Notes: generated by a model from the sequence alone, not told the origin. 64,000 bases of DNA from VXYL01 sp965116935 (GCA_965116935.1 OZ220737.1:3906001-3970000); one strand, 5' to 3'; numbered from the stretch's first letter, positions 25,982 through 35,235 are shown. A program made the numbers and translations.

Positions 25982-27139
25982 TTGGCCAACGTGTTCTCGC
26001 GCCTTCGCATCTGGGATGGTGCCGGCGACGACTACCTCGATGCCGACTCCATCGCCGTGGAAGACGGCAAGATCGCCGCCGTCGGCAAGGGCTGGCGGGG
26101 CGAGAACTGCGCCGGTCTCACGGTCATTCCCGGCCTCATCGACGCCCATGTCCACATGGTGCTGGACCCCTCCTTGAAGTCGGCGATGGCGCAGGTGGGG
26201 GAGAGTGACGACACCATTCGCGCCAAGCTGCCGGCGCGGGCCGAGGCCATGGTGCGCGCCGGCATCACTGCAGCGCGCGATCTCGGCGGCGGCGCTTGGC
26301 TGGAACTGGAACTGCGGGACCGCATCGCCGCCGGCGAAGTCGTCGGGCCGCGGCTCGTGTGCGCTGGGCAACCCATCACGTCCGTGGGCGGCCATTGCCA
26401 TTTCTGGAACGGCGAGGCGGCGAGCGTGCAAGCGGCCGAGGAGGTGGTGGAGCGCCAGCGTGCCGCCGGCGTGGACCTCATCAAGGTGATGGCCACCGGC
26501 GGCAATCTGACGCCCAAGAGCCGCCCTTCGGACGCCCAGTTCGACGGCGGCGAGATGCGTGCCATCGTTGCCGCCGCAGCTCGTTTCGGCTTCCCCGTGG
26601 CGGCGCACTGCCACGGCACCTCCGGCATCCGCAACGCGGCCCGCGCTGGCGTCCGCACCATCGAGCATTGCTCCTGGCTCGGCGCCGACGGCCAGCGCGG
26701 TGCCTACGATCCGGTGGTGGCACGGGAAATCGTCCGCCAGGGCATCTGGGTTTCGCCCACCGTCAACGCCGGCTGGGCGCGCTTTGGCGAAGCGTTCGCC
26801 AAGGTCGTGACGGCCGGTTTCCGAGCCATGAAGGACGAGGGTTGTCGGCTGGTCGCGTCCACCGATGCCGGAATCCCCAACGTTCATCATCACGACCTTG
26901 CGCGAGCGCTGCCGGTGTTCGCACGCCTCGCGGAACTGACGCCGGTGCAAACGCTGCGCGCAGCCACCAGCGACTGCGCTGCGGCAATTGGCCTCGGCGG
27001 GATAACGGGCCGCGTCGCCGAGGGCTTTTCCGCAGACCTCGTCTTTGTTGGCGGTGATCCGTTGTCGGATTTGGGAGCGCTGGTGGATCCGGCGCGCGTC
27101 GTGGCTGCCGGTCGGTTGCTTGGGGCGCAAGTCGTTTAG
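25982..27139 (+). CDS. Metal-dependent amidohydrolase (imidazolonepropionase-like)
   Basis: A 385-residue cytoplasmic hydrolase of the amidohydrolase superfamily. Metal ligands are visible: PGLIDAHVHM (HxH), the bridging Lys in DLIKVMATGGN, His in VAAHCHG and TIEHCSW, and Asp in STDAGIPN. The N-terminal strand set (LRIWDGAGDDYLDADSIAV) and C-terminal GRVAEGFSADLVFVGGDPLSDL close the small beta domain. Similar proteins hydrolyse Xaa-Pro dipeptides or cyclic amides. The start is TTG with GGGGAGAG upstream; no ATG fits. Followed after 46 bp by an acyl-CoA dehydrogenase. Confidence 0.88.
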   Translation: MANVFSRLRIWDGAGDDYLDADSIAVEDGKIAAVGKGWRGENCAGLTVIPGLIDAHVHMVLDPSLKSAMAQVGESDDTIRAKLPARAEAMVRAGITAARDLGGGAWLELELRDRIAAGEVVGPRLVCAGQPITSVGGHCHFWNGEAASVQAAEEVVERQRAAGVDLIKVMATGGNLTPKSRPSDAQFDGGEMRAIVAAAARFGFPVAAHCHGTSGIRNAARAGVRTIEHCSWLGADGQRGAYDPVVAREIVRQGIWVSPTVNAGWARFGEAFAKVVTAGFRAMKDEGCRLVASTDAGIPNVHHHDLARALPVFARLAELTPVQTLRAATSDCAAAIGLGGITGRVAEGFSADLVFVGGDPLSDLGALVDPARVVAAGRLLGAQVV

Positions 27140-27185
27140 ACTACGCCGCCATTCCAACAATGCGAACCGGAGGGTGCGCCAGGCG

Positions 27186-28349
27186 ATGAGTTTCAGGGAA
27201 GAGGCCCGGGAGTGGCTTGCGGAGAATTGCCCGCCGAGCATGAGGGACGGACGCGGGGGCAGCACGGGTGGTGGCCGCCGTGCCACTTTTCCGAACCCAG
27301 AGCTCAAGGTGTGGCTGGACCGCATGGCCGAGAAAGGCTGGACGGCGCCCATGTGGCCTTCCGAGTACGGCGGCGGCGGTCTCGACAAGCAGGATGCCGG
27401 CGTCCTGAACGAGGAACTGCGGCGCATTGGCGCTGGCTATCCCCACGGCGGCATGGGTCTTTCCATGATCGGCCCGGCGCTCTTGGAGTTCGGTACCGAG
27501 GAACAGAAGCACGAACACCTGCCCAAGATCGTGCGCGGCGACATCTGGTGGTGTCAGGGCTACAGCGAGCCGGGTTCGGGTTCGGACCTCGCGAGCTTCA
27601 AGACCCGCGCAGTGGAGGACGGCGACGACTACATCATCAACGGCTCGAAGATCTGGACTTCCGGTGCCAACTTCGCCGACTGGATGTTCTGCCTCGTCCG
27701 CACCGACCCGGACGCGCCGAAGCACGAAGGAATCTCCTTCATCCTGTTCGACATGACCACCCCTGGGGTCACCGTCAAGCCGATCAAGCTCATCAGCGGT
27801 ATGTCGCCGTTCTGCGAGACCTTCTTCGACGACGTGCGCGTGCCGAAGCGCAATGTCGTGAGCGAGGTGAACAAGGGCTGGACAGTGGCCAAGCGCCTCC
27901 TGCAATACGAGCGCACGTCCATCGGCGGCATCGGCGGCGGCGGTCCCACCAAGACCATTGCCGATTACGCCAAGGACTACGTCGGCGAGGAAGACGGCAA
28001 GATCGCCGATCCCGACATCCGCGACCGCGTCATCGCGCATCGCATCACCGACCGCGCCTTCGGCCTCACCACCCGCCGCAGCGGCGAGGAGATGCAGTCG
28101 GGCCGCGCGCCGACGTTCCTGTCGTCCATGTTCAAGCTCTACGGCACCGAGCAGAACAAGGACCGCTACGACCTGATGCTGTCGTTCATGGGCAGCCAAA
28201 CCCTCGGCTGGGAAGGCGACGAGTTCAACCGACGGGAACTCGGCGTCACCCGCGAATGGCTGCGCTCCCGCGCCAACTCCATCGAGGGCGGCACCTCCGA
28301 GGTGCAGCTCAACATCATCGCCAAGCGCATCCTGGGCCTGCCGGATTGA
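27186..28349 (+). CDS. Acyl-CoA dehydrogenase
   Basis: FAD-dependent alpha,beta-dehydrogenation of an acyl-CoA. The 387 residues include WLDRMAEKGWTAPMWPSEYGGGG, the FAD/substrate motif CQGYSEPGSGSDLASFKTRA, KIWTSGANFADWMFCLVRT, KHEGISFILFDM and the C-terminal signature SIEGGTSEVQLNIIAKRILGLPD. The position usually holding the catalytic Glu/Gly in the last helix reads SIEGGTSEV, so substrate class is open. Two related copies are in the window: an intact one at 47063-48256 and a decayed one at 44304-45492. Confidence 0.9.
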   Translation: MSFREEAREWLAENCPPSMRDGRGGSTGGGRRATFPNPELKVWLDRMAEKGWTAPMWPSEYGGGGLDKQDAGVLNEELRRIGAGYPHGGMGLSMIGPALLEFGTEEQKHEHLPKIVRGDIWWCQGYSEPGSGSDLASFKTRAVEDGDDYIINGSKIWTSGANFADWMFCLVRTDPDAPKHEGISFILFDMTTPGVTVKPIKLISGMSPFCETFFDDVRVPKRNVVSEVNKGWTVAKRLLQYERTSIGGIGGGGPTKTIADYAKDYVGEEDGKIADPDIRDRVIAHRITDRAFGLTTRRSGEEMQSGRAPTFLSSMFKLYGTEQNKDRYDLMLSFMGSQTLGWEGDEFNRRELGVTREWLRSRANSIEGGTSEVQLNIIAKRILGLPD

Positions 28350-28377
28350 AGCGCCTTCCGGACTGAAGGAGAGACCG

Positions 28378-29310
28378 ATGAAGAAGCTAATCGCGACGGC
28401 GCTGCTGCTGGCCGGCGCAGCAAACGCCCAAGACAACGAGCCCCTGACCCGCGAGGCCCTGCTCTCGAACTTCGGCTGGGATTTCGACGCGGTTGAGATC
28501 ACCACCGAGAAGGTGGACGACGGGCTCTATGTCCTGTTCGGCGCTGGCGGCAACATTGCGGTGTCGGTGGGGGAGCAGGGCGTCTTGATCGTCGATGACA
28601 TGTTCCCGGAGCTGATGCCGAAGATCGAGGCGGCCATCGCCGACCTCGGTGGCGACGGAGTGGACTTCGCCGTCAACACGCACTGGCACTTCGACCATGC
28701 CGACGGCAACCTGGCGCTTGGGCCGGCCGGAACGTGGATCGTCGCGCAGCAGAACTCGACCGAGATGATGGCCAAGACCAACGTCCTCAACATGGTGATG
28801 GCCAAGTATCGCCAGGAGGCGTATCCGGAAGACGCCCGCCCGGCCATCTCCTTCGACGACCGCATGGGTTTCCACTTCAACGGCGGCCAGATTGACCTGG
28901 TGCATGTCGGCCCCGCGCACACGGCTGGCGATACGGCGGTGATCTTCCGCAAGCACAACGCGGTGCATTTCGGCGATGTCTTCAACAACGCCGGCTATCC
29001 CTTCATCGATGCCGACAGCGGCGGCGACATCGACGGCATGATCGCCTTCTGCCAGGCAGTGCTCGACGAGATCGCGCCCGACGCGACCGTCATTCCCGGA
29101 CATGGCCCGATTGTCGGCACGGCCGAGCTCAAGGCGTACATCGAAATGCTGACGACGGTGCGCGACCGCGTTGCCGAGATGGTCGCGGCTGGCAAGTCGA
29201 TGGAAGAGGTGATCGCCGCCACACCCACCGCGGACTTCGACGAGACCTACGGTCCCGAGGGACAGTCGCTCGGCTTCGTCAACCGGGTGTACACGAGCCT
29301 GACCAAGTAA
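28378..29310 (+). CDS. Secreted MBL-fold metallo-hydrolase
   Basis: A 310-residue zinc hydrolase with a clear Sec signal peptide (MKKLIATALLLAGAANAQ). The metal motif NTHWHFDHADGN lies near residue 101, with later ligands in VGPAHTAGDTAVIF and IPGHGPIVG. The arrangement fits the broad metallo-beta-lactamase superfamily, not the B1-B3 resistance enzymes with certainty; the protein probably acts on an ester, amide or sulfate in the periplasm. GGAGAG precedes the ATG by six bases. It is the third gene in a probable catabolic operon. Confidence 0.88.
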   Translation: MKKLIATALLLAGAANAQDNEPLTREALLSNFGWDFDAVEITTEKVDDGLYVLFGAGGNIAVSVGEQGVLIVDDMFPELMPKIEAAIADLGGDGVDFAVNTHWHFDHADGNLALGPAGTWIVAQQNSTEMMAKTNVLNMVMAKYRQEAYPEDARPAISFDDRMGFHFNGGQIDLVHVGPAHTAGDTAVIFRKHNAVHFGDVFNNAGYPFIDADSGGDIDGMIAFCQAVLDEIAPDATVIPGHGPIVGTAELKAYIEMLTTVRDRVAEMVAAGKSMEEVIAATPTADFDETYGPEGQSLGFVNRVYTSLTK

Positions 29311-29314
29311 CGCC

Positions 29315-29458
29315 GTGCAGATCGTCCCCATCAGCGCCACGGTTTGCGATGTAGGGCTTGTGGAACTCGGCGATGACGAGTTCCGCCACATCGAAGATGC
29401 CTTCCACCACTTTGCCGTGCCGGTTTTCCCGGCCAGCGAGGAAGGCGAAGGTGCTTAG
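29315..29458 (+). pseudogene. TauD-type dioxygenase N-terminal remnant
   Basis: A 47-codon GTG frame reads QIVPISATVCDVGLVELGDD then EFRHIEDAFHHFAVPVFPAS. This aligns by eye with the first 45 residues of the TauD protein at 48258-49169 (pattern I-P-x-S-x-T, D-D-E-x-F-x-x-I-E, H-x-x-A-V-x-x-F-P). The rest of a TauD gene is absent and the frame stops inside the start region of the next dioxygenase. It is most likely a leftover of a deleted gene, possibly still translated as a leader. Confidence 0.6.
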
Positions 29459-30287
29459 GCGCGTAGGCGGCTACCTCTTCCCGCGCACCGACGAAGCGCC
29501 GGCGGCGAGCGCGCAGATCGAGCGTGAGGGCTACGCCGTGCTGCGCGGGGTATTCTCGGCGCGGCAGATTGCTCCCATCCGCAACGAAATCGCCGCGGTG
29601 TATGCGGAAGGGAGCGGCGATAGCCGCGCCAGAGTGCAGGACAGCGACTTCCGCTACGAGATGTTCAACCGCAGCCCGCGGGCGCAGAAGCTGGTGGGGC
29701 GGCGCGAGATTCTCGATGTGATCGAGCCGCTCATTGGCGAGGACTGCCACATCATTGCCAATACCTGCTGGCGCAATCAGGCCAACACCGAACACCGGCA
29801 CGGCGGCGGTGGTTGGCACATTGACGCCGGGCCGCACATTCCGCGACCGGAGGGGATCGAGTGGCCGGAGGAGGTACCGTATCCGGTGTTCGCCATCGGC
29901 GTGCACATCTTCCTCACGGACTGTCCGATGGAATGCGGTCCGACCGGGGTGATCCCCGGCAGCCACAAGTCGGGGCGTCCGCCACCGCTCGACCGGCGCA
30001 TGGACGAGACGCTCACATGCAACGGCGTTTCGGTGCTGCCGCTCGAAGCCAAGGCAGGGGACGTGGCGCTGTTCGCCTCCGATGTCTGGCATCGGCGGCT
30101 GCCCACCGGGGACGGCGATACCGGTCGCTTTTTCCTGCAAGTTCACTACGCTCGGCGCGACATCGCCCAACGCATCAAGACCACTGCCACGATCAACCAC
30201 GTGGACGATGCGGCGAGGATGCGCATTCGCAGTCGCCGCGAGCGCCGCCTGCTCGGCCTGCATCCGCCGGGGTTCTACGACGGATGA
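29451..30287 (+). CDS. Phytanoyl-CoA dioxygenase (PhyH) family protein
   Basis: A 278-residue Fe(II)/2-oxoglutarate dioxygenase. Iron ligands are His-x-Asp in GGGWHIDAGPHIPRP and the distal His in ASDVWHRRLPTGDGDTGRFFLQVHY, with the following Arg for 2-oxoglutarate. The N-terminal REGYAVLRGVFSARQIAPIRNEI is typical of PhyH. GTG 29451, after GAGGAAGG, is the most likely start; it overlaps the TauD remnant by eight bases. The gene ends in ATGA overlapping the transporter start. Confidence 0.87.
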   Translation: MLRRVGGYLFPRTDEAPAASAQIEREGYAVLRGVFSARQIAPIRNEIAAVYAEGSGDSRARVQDSDFRYEMFNRSPRAQKLVGRREILDVIEPLIGEDCHIIANTCWRNQANTEHRHGGGGWHIDAGPHIPRPEGIEWPEEVPYPVFAIGVHIFLTDCPMECGPTGVIPGSHKSGRPPPLDRRMDETLTCNGVSVLPLEAKAGDVALFASDVWHRRLPTGDGDTGRFFLQVHYARRDIAQRIKTTATINHVDDAARMRIRSRRERRLLGLHPPGFYDG

Positions 30288-31477
30288 TCGCCAAGCGCTG
30301 GCGCACGCCAACCGGGTTTCTCGTGCTCGCGAGCGTGGCGATGCCGCTCGGCTTCGCCGCCTGGCAGGCGCTGCTCAACAACTTCGCCATCGAGATGGCG
30401 GCGTTCACCGGGCGCGAGATGGGCATCCTGCAGAGCCTGCGAGAAGTTCCGGGCTTTCTCGCCTTCACGGCGGTGTTCGTCATTCTGGTGCTGCGCGAGC
30501 AGACCTTTGCCGTGCTGTCCGTGGCGGTGTTCGGCGTCGGCGTCGCCATCACCGGCTACTTCCCCACTGAATACGGTCTCTACTTCACGGCGCTCTTGAT
30601 GTCGGTGGGTTTCCACTACTTCGAGACCATCCGGCAGTCGCTTTCCCTGCAGTGGCTGTCGATAGACGAGGCGCCGCGCATCCTCGGCCGGCTCATGGCG
30701 GTGGGCTCGGCGACTTCGCTCGTGGGCTTTGGCGCCATCTTCTTGGTGCTGGAGGTGTTCAGCCTCGAGTACAAGTGGATTTACGTTTTCGCCGGTGGCG
30801 CGGCGGTGGTGATCGCGGTGCTGCTGGCGCAGTTTCCGCAGTTCGAGTCGAAGACGCCGCAGCGCAAGGAGATCGTGCTGCGGCCGCGCTATTGGCTCTA
30901 TTACGGCCTGACATTCTTCTCCGGTGCCCGGCGGCAGATATTCGTCGTCTTCGCCGGCTTTCTGATGGTGGAGAAGTTCGGCTATTCCGCCGCCAACATT
31001 GCCCTCCTGTTCCTCGTCAACCACGTCTTCAACGTGCTGTTCGCGGAACGGATCGGGGCGTGGATCGGGCGCATAGGCGAGCGCCATGCCCTGACGCTGG
31101 AGTACTGCGGCCTGATCGGCGTCTTCATCGCCTACGCCTTCGTCGAGAACGGCACGATCGCGGCGGGGCTCTACATCATCGATCACCTCTTCTTCGCCAT
31201 GGCCATCGCGATCAAGACCTATTTCCAGAAGATCGCCGACCCCGCCGACATCGCCTCCACCGCCGGCGTCTCGTTTACCATCAACCACATCGCGGCGGTG
31301 GTGATCCCCGCGGTGCTGGGCTTCGTCTGGCTGCAATCGCGCCCGGCGGTGTTCCTGATCGGCGCTGCCTTCGCCTTCTGCTCGCTGCTGCTGGCGCGCA
31401 ACGTGCCGCTTAGGCCAGACGAAGGCAACGAGGTGGTGCTCGGACGCGTGGGCGGCGGGGTGCAGCGCGCTGCCTGA
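30284..31477 (+). CDS. MFS transporter
   Basis: A 397-residue inner-membrane protein with about 12 hydrophobic segments, consistent with a major-facilitator permease. The first helix begins FLVLASVAMPLGFAAWQALL and an internal cytoplasmic loop is basic (SKTPQRKEIVLRPRYW). Conserved loops include GREMGILQSLREVPGFLAF. The substrate is unknown; coupling to the PhyH gene (ATGA overlap) and the CoA-transferase that follows suggests uptake of the compound degraded here. Confidence 0.85.
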   Translation: MIAKRWRTPTGFLVLASVAMPLGFAAWQALLNNFAIEMAAFTGREMGILQSLREVPGFLAFTAVFVILVLREQTFAVLSVAVFGVGVAITGYFPTEYGLYFTALLMSVGFHYFETIRQSLSLQWLSIDEAPRILGRLMAVGSATSLVGFGAIFLVLEVFSLEYKWIYVFAGGAAVVIAVLLAQFPQFESKTPQRKEIVLRPRYWLYYGLTFFSGARRQIFVVFAGFLMVEKFGYSAANIALLFLVNHVFNVLFAERIGAWIGRIGERHALTLEYCGLIGVFIAYAFVENGTIAAGLYIIDHLFFAMAIAIKTYFQKIADPADIASTAGVSFTINHIAAVVIPAVLGFVWLQSRPAVFLIGAAFAFCSLLLARNVPLRPDEGNEVVLGRVGGGVQRAA

Positions 31478-31504
31478 CACGGGCCTGACGAGGGAGTGAC
31501 GCAA

Positions 31505-32686
31505 ATGAACGGACCGCTCGCCGGCTACACGGTTCTCGATCTCACCATCGCCCGGGCAGGGCCGACTGCCGTGCGCCTGCTGGCCGACTGGGGTGCGAAC
31601 GTCATTCGCGTGGAACCGCCGCCCGGCCCCGGCGGCAACATGACCGGTGCCCGCCGCGGCCCCGACGAGCAGAACCTGCACCGCAACAAGCGCAGCGTCG
31701 CCATCAACCTGAAGACGGAGGCCGGCCACCGGCTCTTCCTCGACATGGCGCGCAAGGCCGACGTGGTGGTGGAGAACTTCCGCGCCGAGGTGAAGCACCG
31801 GCTGAAGGTGGACTACGACTCGGTGCGGGCGGTGAACGAGTCGATCATCTACGCGAGCATTTCCGGCTTCGGCCAGGAGGGGCCCTACAGCAAGCGTCCT
31901 GGCGTGGACCAGATCGTCCAGGGCATGAGCGGCCTCATGTCCATCACCGGCGAGCCGGGCCGGGGCCCGATGCGCGTCGGCATCGCCATCAGCGACACCG
32001 CGGCCGGCATGTTCCTGGGCCAAGGCATCCTGCTCGCCTTGCTGCACCGCGAGCGCACGGGCAAGGGGCAATGGGTGCACACCTCCCTGCTCGAAGCAAT
32101 GCTGAACAAGCTCGATTTCCAGGGCGCCCGCTACACCATGCTTGGTGACGTGCCGGGCCAACAAGGCAACGACCATCCGACCGCGACGCCGATGGGTGCC
32201 TTCGCCTGCAAGGACGGCATGGTGAACATCGCCGCCGCCAGCCCGCGCATGTGGGCAAGCTTCTGCGAAGCGGTGGGGGCGGACACGCTGCGTGACGACC
32301 CCCGCTACGACACGCCGCGCAATCGAATCGCCGCCAAGGCAGACCTGAACCCGGACATCGAGAAGGCCATTGCCCACCTCACCGTCGAAGAGATGGTGGA
32401 GCGCTGCAACGCCGCCGGCGTGCCCTGCGGTCCGGTGAACGACATCGCTGGCGGCTTCGACAACGAGCAGGCGCAACACCTCGCCATGAGCAAGGCTGCG
32501 CCGCACCGGGAACTCGGCGACCTGCACCTCATTCGCTCACCCATCAACCTCTCCGCGTTCCCCCACCCAGCCCGTTTCGACCACGCCGCCCCAGACCCCG
32601 GCCAGGACACGAACGACATCCTCGCTGGCCTCGGCCTCGGCGACGCCGAAATCAACGACCTTCGTGAGGCCGGGGCGGTGGTCTGA
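31505..32686 (+). CDS. CaiB/BaiF family CoA-transferase
   Basis: A family III CoA-transferase (393 residues) that moves CoA between carboxylic acids. Motifs: VRLLADWGANVIRVEPPPG near the N-terminus, NKRSVAINLKTEAGHRLF, the catalytic Asp in KRPGVDQIVQGMSGLMSITGEP, and the C-terminal GVPCGPVNDI. ATG 31505 follows GAGGGAG by eight bases; a GTG at 31496 would add three residues. The neighbouring acyl-CoA dehydrogenase and dioxygenases suggest it activates the substrate of the pathway. Confidence 0.9.
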   Translation: MNGPLAGYTVLDLTIARAGPTAVRLLADWGANVIRVEPPPGPGGNMTGARRGPDEQNLHRNKRSVAINLKTEAGHRLFLDMARKADVVVENFRAEVKHRLKVDYDSVRAVNESIIYASISGFGQEGPYSKRPGVDQIVQGMSGLMSITGEPGRGPMRVGIAISDTAAGMFLGQGILLALLHRERTGKGQWVHTSLLEAMLNKLDFQGARYTMLGDVPGQQGNDHPTATPMGAFACKDGMVNIAAASPRMWASFCEAVGADTLRDDPRYDTPRNRIAAKADLNPDIEKAIAHLTVEEMVERCNAAGVPCGPVNDIAGGFDNEQAQHLAMSKAAPHRELGDLHLIRSPINLSAFPHPARFDHAAPDPGQDTNDILAGLGLGDAEINDLREAGAVV

Positions 32687-32738
32687 CGAGGGGGCGTGCG
32701 ATACTCCCGTCTCGCGAGGGAACCCGGTGGAGCGAACG

Positions 32739-33740
32739 ATGTCGGGCAACGTGGAAACAGTGGAGCCCACGGAAACGGGAGTGGTCCCTGAATCGCCTTC
32801 GGAGGAGCACGAGGACTTCCCAGGCTGCGATCCGGTGCCCATGTCTTGGGACGACGTGCTCGCGGCCGAAGGCGGGCGCATCTGGTATTGGGACGGAGAC
32901 ACGCAGACCGCATGGGTGGTGCGGGACGGCAGCGCGGATCACGAAGTGGCCGGGAATCGGCTGGCGAGCCTGATGACGCGCATCGCGCAGGAGCGCGGCT
33001 CGAACATCCATTGCTACGGCTCGGTGTACCTCATGATGCGATGGGCCGACGGCACAACCCGGAGGATGATGGCGCCGGACCAAGCGATCTTCCTGCACCC
33101 GCGCGAGCCAGGCCGAGGCGACGGGATTGCGCTGGGCAGGGATCGGCTGCCGGACGTGGTGTTTGAAACAGACCACACGACCGACGTTCAGCGCCGCAAG
33201 CTCGGCATGTACGAGCAATGGGGGTTCCCCGAGCTGTGGGTGGAGGTGCCGGACGCCGGAACCCGCAGCCGGCCCCGAGGGCTCATCGCCGCGGTCACGA
33301 TTCACGTACTCGAAGACGGCAAATATCGTCGCGTTGCGAACAGTCGCGCGATGCCGGGATGGAGCGCCGAGGCGATCCACGTCGCGCTCAACGAGCCAAG
33401 CCTGTCCCGCGAGACGATGGCGGAACTCGCTCGGGTAGGGCGCGAACTCGGTGCCAAGGAAGGCACCACGCCGGAAGACGACCTGCAGATTCGAGGCCAC
33501 CGGCGAGACGCCCACCGCGTCGGGTTGCGCCAAGGCCGCAGCGCGGGACTGCGAGAAGGACAGCTGATGTATTTGCGACGTATTGCGTCGCGCAAGTTCG
33601 ACGCCGAGTTCGTCTCGCACCTGTTTCGCGGGCTCGACCTGATTGGGGACGTGGAAACCCTTGACGAGGTCGGGTTGCTGATCGTCGACTGCGACGACGC
33701 CGACGAACTCGAACGGCGGCTTGCAAAGGTTCTCCGGTGA
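32739..33740 (+). CDS. Uma2-like PD-(D/E)XK nuclease family protein
   Basis: A 333-residue protein whose centre resembles the Uma2 (DUF820) fold: APDQAIFLHP, then LPDVVFETDHTTDVQRRKLGMYEQWGFPELWVEVPD, giving an Asp..Glu-x-Asp/His..Lys arrangement as in PD-(D/E)XK nucleases. The N-terminal 30 residues are acidic and variable. A basic segment (about 245-275; HRRDAHRVGLRQGRSAGLREGQ) precedes a C-terminal helical region. Function of this family in bacteria is unproven. Stop overlaps the next GTG (GTGA). Confidence 0.75.
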   Translation: MSGNVETVEPTETGVVPESPSEEHEDFPGCDPVPMSWDDVLAAEGGRIWYWDGDTQTAWVVRDGSADHEVAGNRLASLMTRIAQERGSNIHCYGSVYLMMRWADGTTRRMMAPDQAIFLHPREPGRGDGIALGRDRLPDVVFETDHTTDVQRRKLGMYEQWGFPELWVEVPDAGTRSRPRGLIAAVTIHVLEDGKYRRVANSRAMPGWSAEAIHVALNEPSLSRETMAELARVGRELGAKEGTTPEDDLQIRGHRRDAHRVGLRQGRSAGLREGQLMYLRRIASRKFDAEFVSHLFRGLDLIGDVETLDEVGLLIVDCDDADELERRLAKVLR

Positions 33741-34561
33741 GTGCTGAAGCGACAGACGGCACGGTCGATCTCGCGACGGAATCTGTCGCCTTCTTCCACG
33801 ACAACGGCTATCTGCGCCTGCCAGCCGTCTTTTCGCCCGACGAGATTGGCCGCATGGAAGAAGAGCTCGACTGGCAGATCGACACCTGGGCCGGCAAGGG
33901 CCCCGGCTGGAGCGGTGGCTGGCGGCGCGTGTACATGGATGCGGACACCGAGCGCAAGTCCAAGCTCGTCGCGCTGCACGACCTGCATCGCTATTCGCGG
34001 GCCTGGTGCGACGCGGTGACGCATCCGACGCTCACGAGTGCCGTCGCGGCGCTCATCGGCCCCAACGTCGAACTGCACCACACCACGCTGCACGCGAAAC
34101 CGCCCCAGACGGGGCATCCGTTCCCCATGCATCAGGACTGGGCCTTCTACAAGCACGAGAACGGCCGCTATGTGGACTGCCTCGTCCATCTCGACGACAC
34201 CGACGACGACAACGGCTGCATCCGCTTCCTCGCCGGATCGCACAAGGGCGGCGCCCTCGATCACGTCGTCGAGCACCGGGACGGCACGCCCTGCACCCCG
34301 CACCTCCCCACCGACGCATGGAACCTCGAAGACACCGTGCCGGTGCCGGCCAAGCGTGGCGACGTGGTGCTCTTCAGCATTCACATGGTGCACGGCTCGC
34401 GCATCAACCGCACAGACGACGTCCGCCGCATCGTCCGCATCGGCTACCGCGACCCGGAAAACCGCCAGACGGCAGGGCAATCGCTAGGCAGGCCCGGACT
34501 CATGGTGCATGGGCGCCGACCGCGCGCGGAAGGGCAGAACCCGTTGCCCACAACCGTTTGA
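33737..34561 (+). CDS. Phytanoyl-CoA dioxygenase (PhyH) family protein
   Basis: Second PhyH-type enzyme, 274 residues. N-terminal FFHDNGYLRLPAVFSPDEIGRMEEEL, iron-binding HPFPMHQDWAFYKHENG (His-x-Asp), GCIRFLAGSHKGGALDH, and the second half ligand IHMVHGSRINRTDDVRRIVRIGYRD. It starts with GTG overlapping the stop of the Uma2-like gene. The two PhyH proteins are clearly different in sequence, so they are not a recent duplication. Confidence 0.88.
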   Translation: MSAEATDGTVDLATESVAFFHDNGYLRLPAVFSPDEIGRMEEELDWQIDTWAGKGPGWSGGWRRVYMDADTERKSKLVALHDLHRYSRAWCDAVTHPTLTSAVAALIGPNVELHHTTLHAKPPQTGHPFPMHQDWAFYKHENGRYVDCLVHLDDTDDDNGCIRFLAGSHKGGALDHVVEHRDGTPCTPHLPTDAWNLEDTVPVPAKRGDVVLFSIHMVHGSRINRTDDVRRIVRIGYRDPENRQTAGQSLGRPGLMVHGRRPRAEGQNPLPTTV

Positions 34562-34574
34562 GTCACACGCGGCA

Positions 34575-35186
34575 ATGCCTGTCAGAACCGTCTCCATCCT
34601 AGCCTGTGCCATTGTCGCAGGCAACGTCCACGCAGGAACCGTGACCTACGCGCCCGTCTGCGAAGACAGTGGTGCTGGGGCGGTCGCAGGCAACCTTTTC
34701 GTGTTGCGCGGCTACGCCGACACCACCATTGATGGAGCCACGTTCAGGCGAACCGCGGTTCTATCGCTTGGGAGCACGGAGGATGTCCGCGCCACGACAG
34801 TGAATCTGCGTTCTGGCGACGTATCTGTACGCGGTGCAGACCGTGTGCTGTCGTGTTCGTGGGACGACAACGGCAACTATGTCAATCCGTGGAACGATGG
34901 CGATGCGTGCTATGTAGTGTTGCAGCCGGACGCCATGCCAGAGGCGTTCCTCCATACTAGGCTGACCGCGGACAGCAAGGACGACGAGGACGTCGATCTG
35001 ACAGGAAGCGTGGGGGGCCAAGCCGCCACGATCAAGCTGAAGAAGGAAGACCTGCCCAAGTTCCGCTCGAAATGGAGTCGGTTGGTCAGCGTTGACGTAA
35101 CCCCGTCCTGCCAGCACATCATGCTGCAGGCGAGGTGGGGTATCGGCCTATGCGAGAGCGAGCAATCCATGGCGTGCGAGGAATAG
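34575..35186 (+). CDS. Secreted cysteine-containing protein of unknown function
   Basis: A 203-residue protein I do not recognise. It has a Sec signal peptide (MPVRTVSILACAIVAGNVHA) and six Cys in the mature part, which would allow three disulfides. The composition is richer in Asp, Ser and Thr, and its DNA is by eye less GC-rich than the neighbours, which could mean recent acquisition. No repeats or membrane anchor are seen. It lies 13 bp after the PhyH gene and before an epimerase. Confidence 0.65.
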   Translation: MPVRTVSILACAIVAGNVHAGTVTYAPVCEDSGAGAVAGNLFVLRGYADTTIDGATFRRTAVLSLGSTEDVRATTVNLRSGDVSVRGADRVLSCSWDDNGNYVNPWNDGDACYVVLQPDAMPEAFLHTRLTADSKDDEDVDLTGSVGGQAATIKLKKEDLPKFRSKWSRLVSVDVTPSCQHIMLQARWGIGLCESEQSMACEE

Positions 35187-35235
35187 GCATCCTCGTGCAG
35201 ACACATCAGGCAGAAACCACAAAGGAGATCTAGAC

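Noticed and set aside
30275..32527. 750-codon open frame antisense to the MFS and CoA-transferase genes
   Set aside because: A shadow of two recognisable genes, with the same Ala/His/Glu-rich artefact composition.
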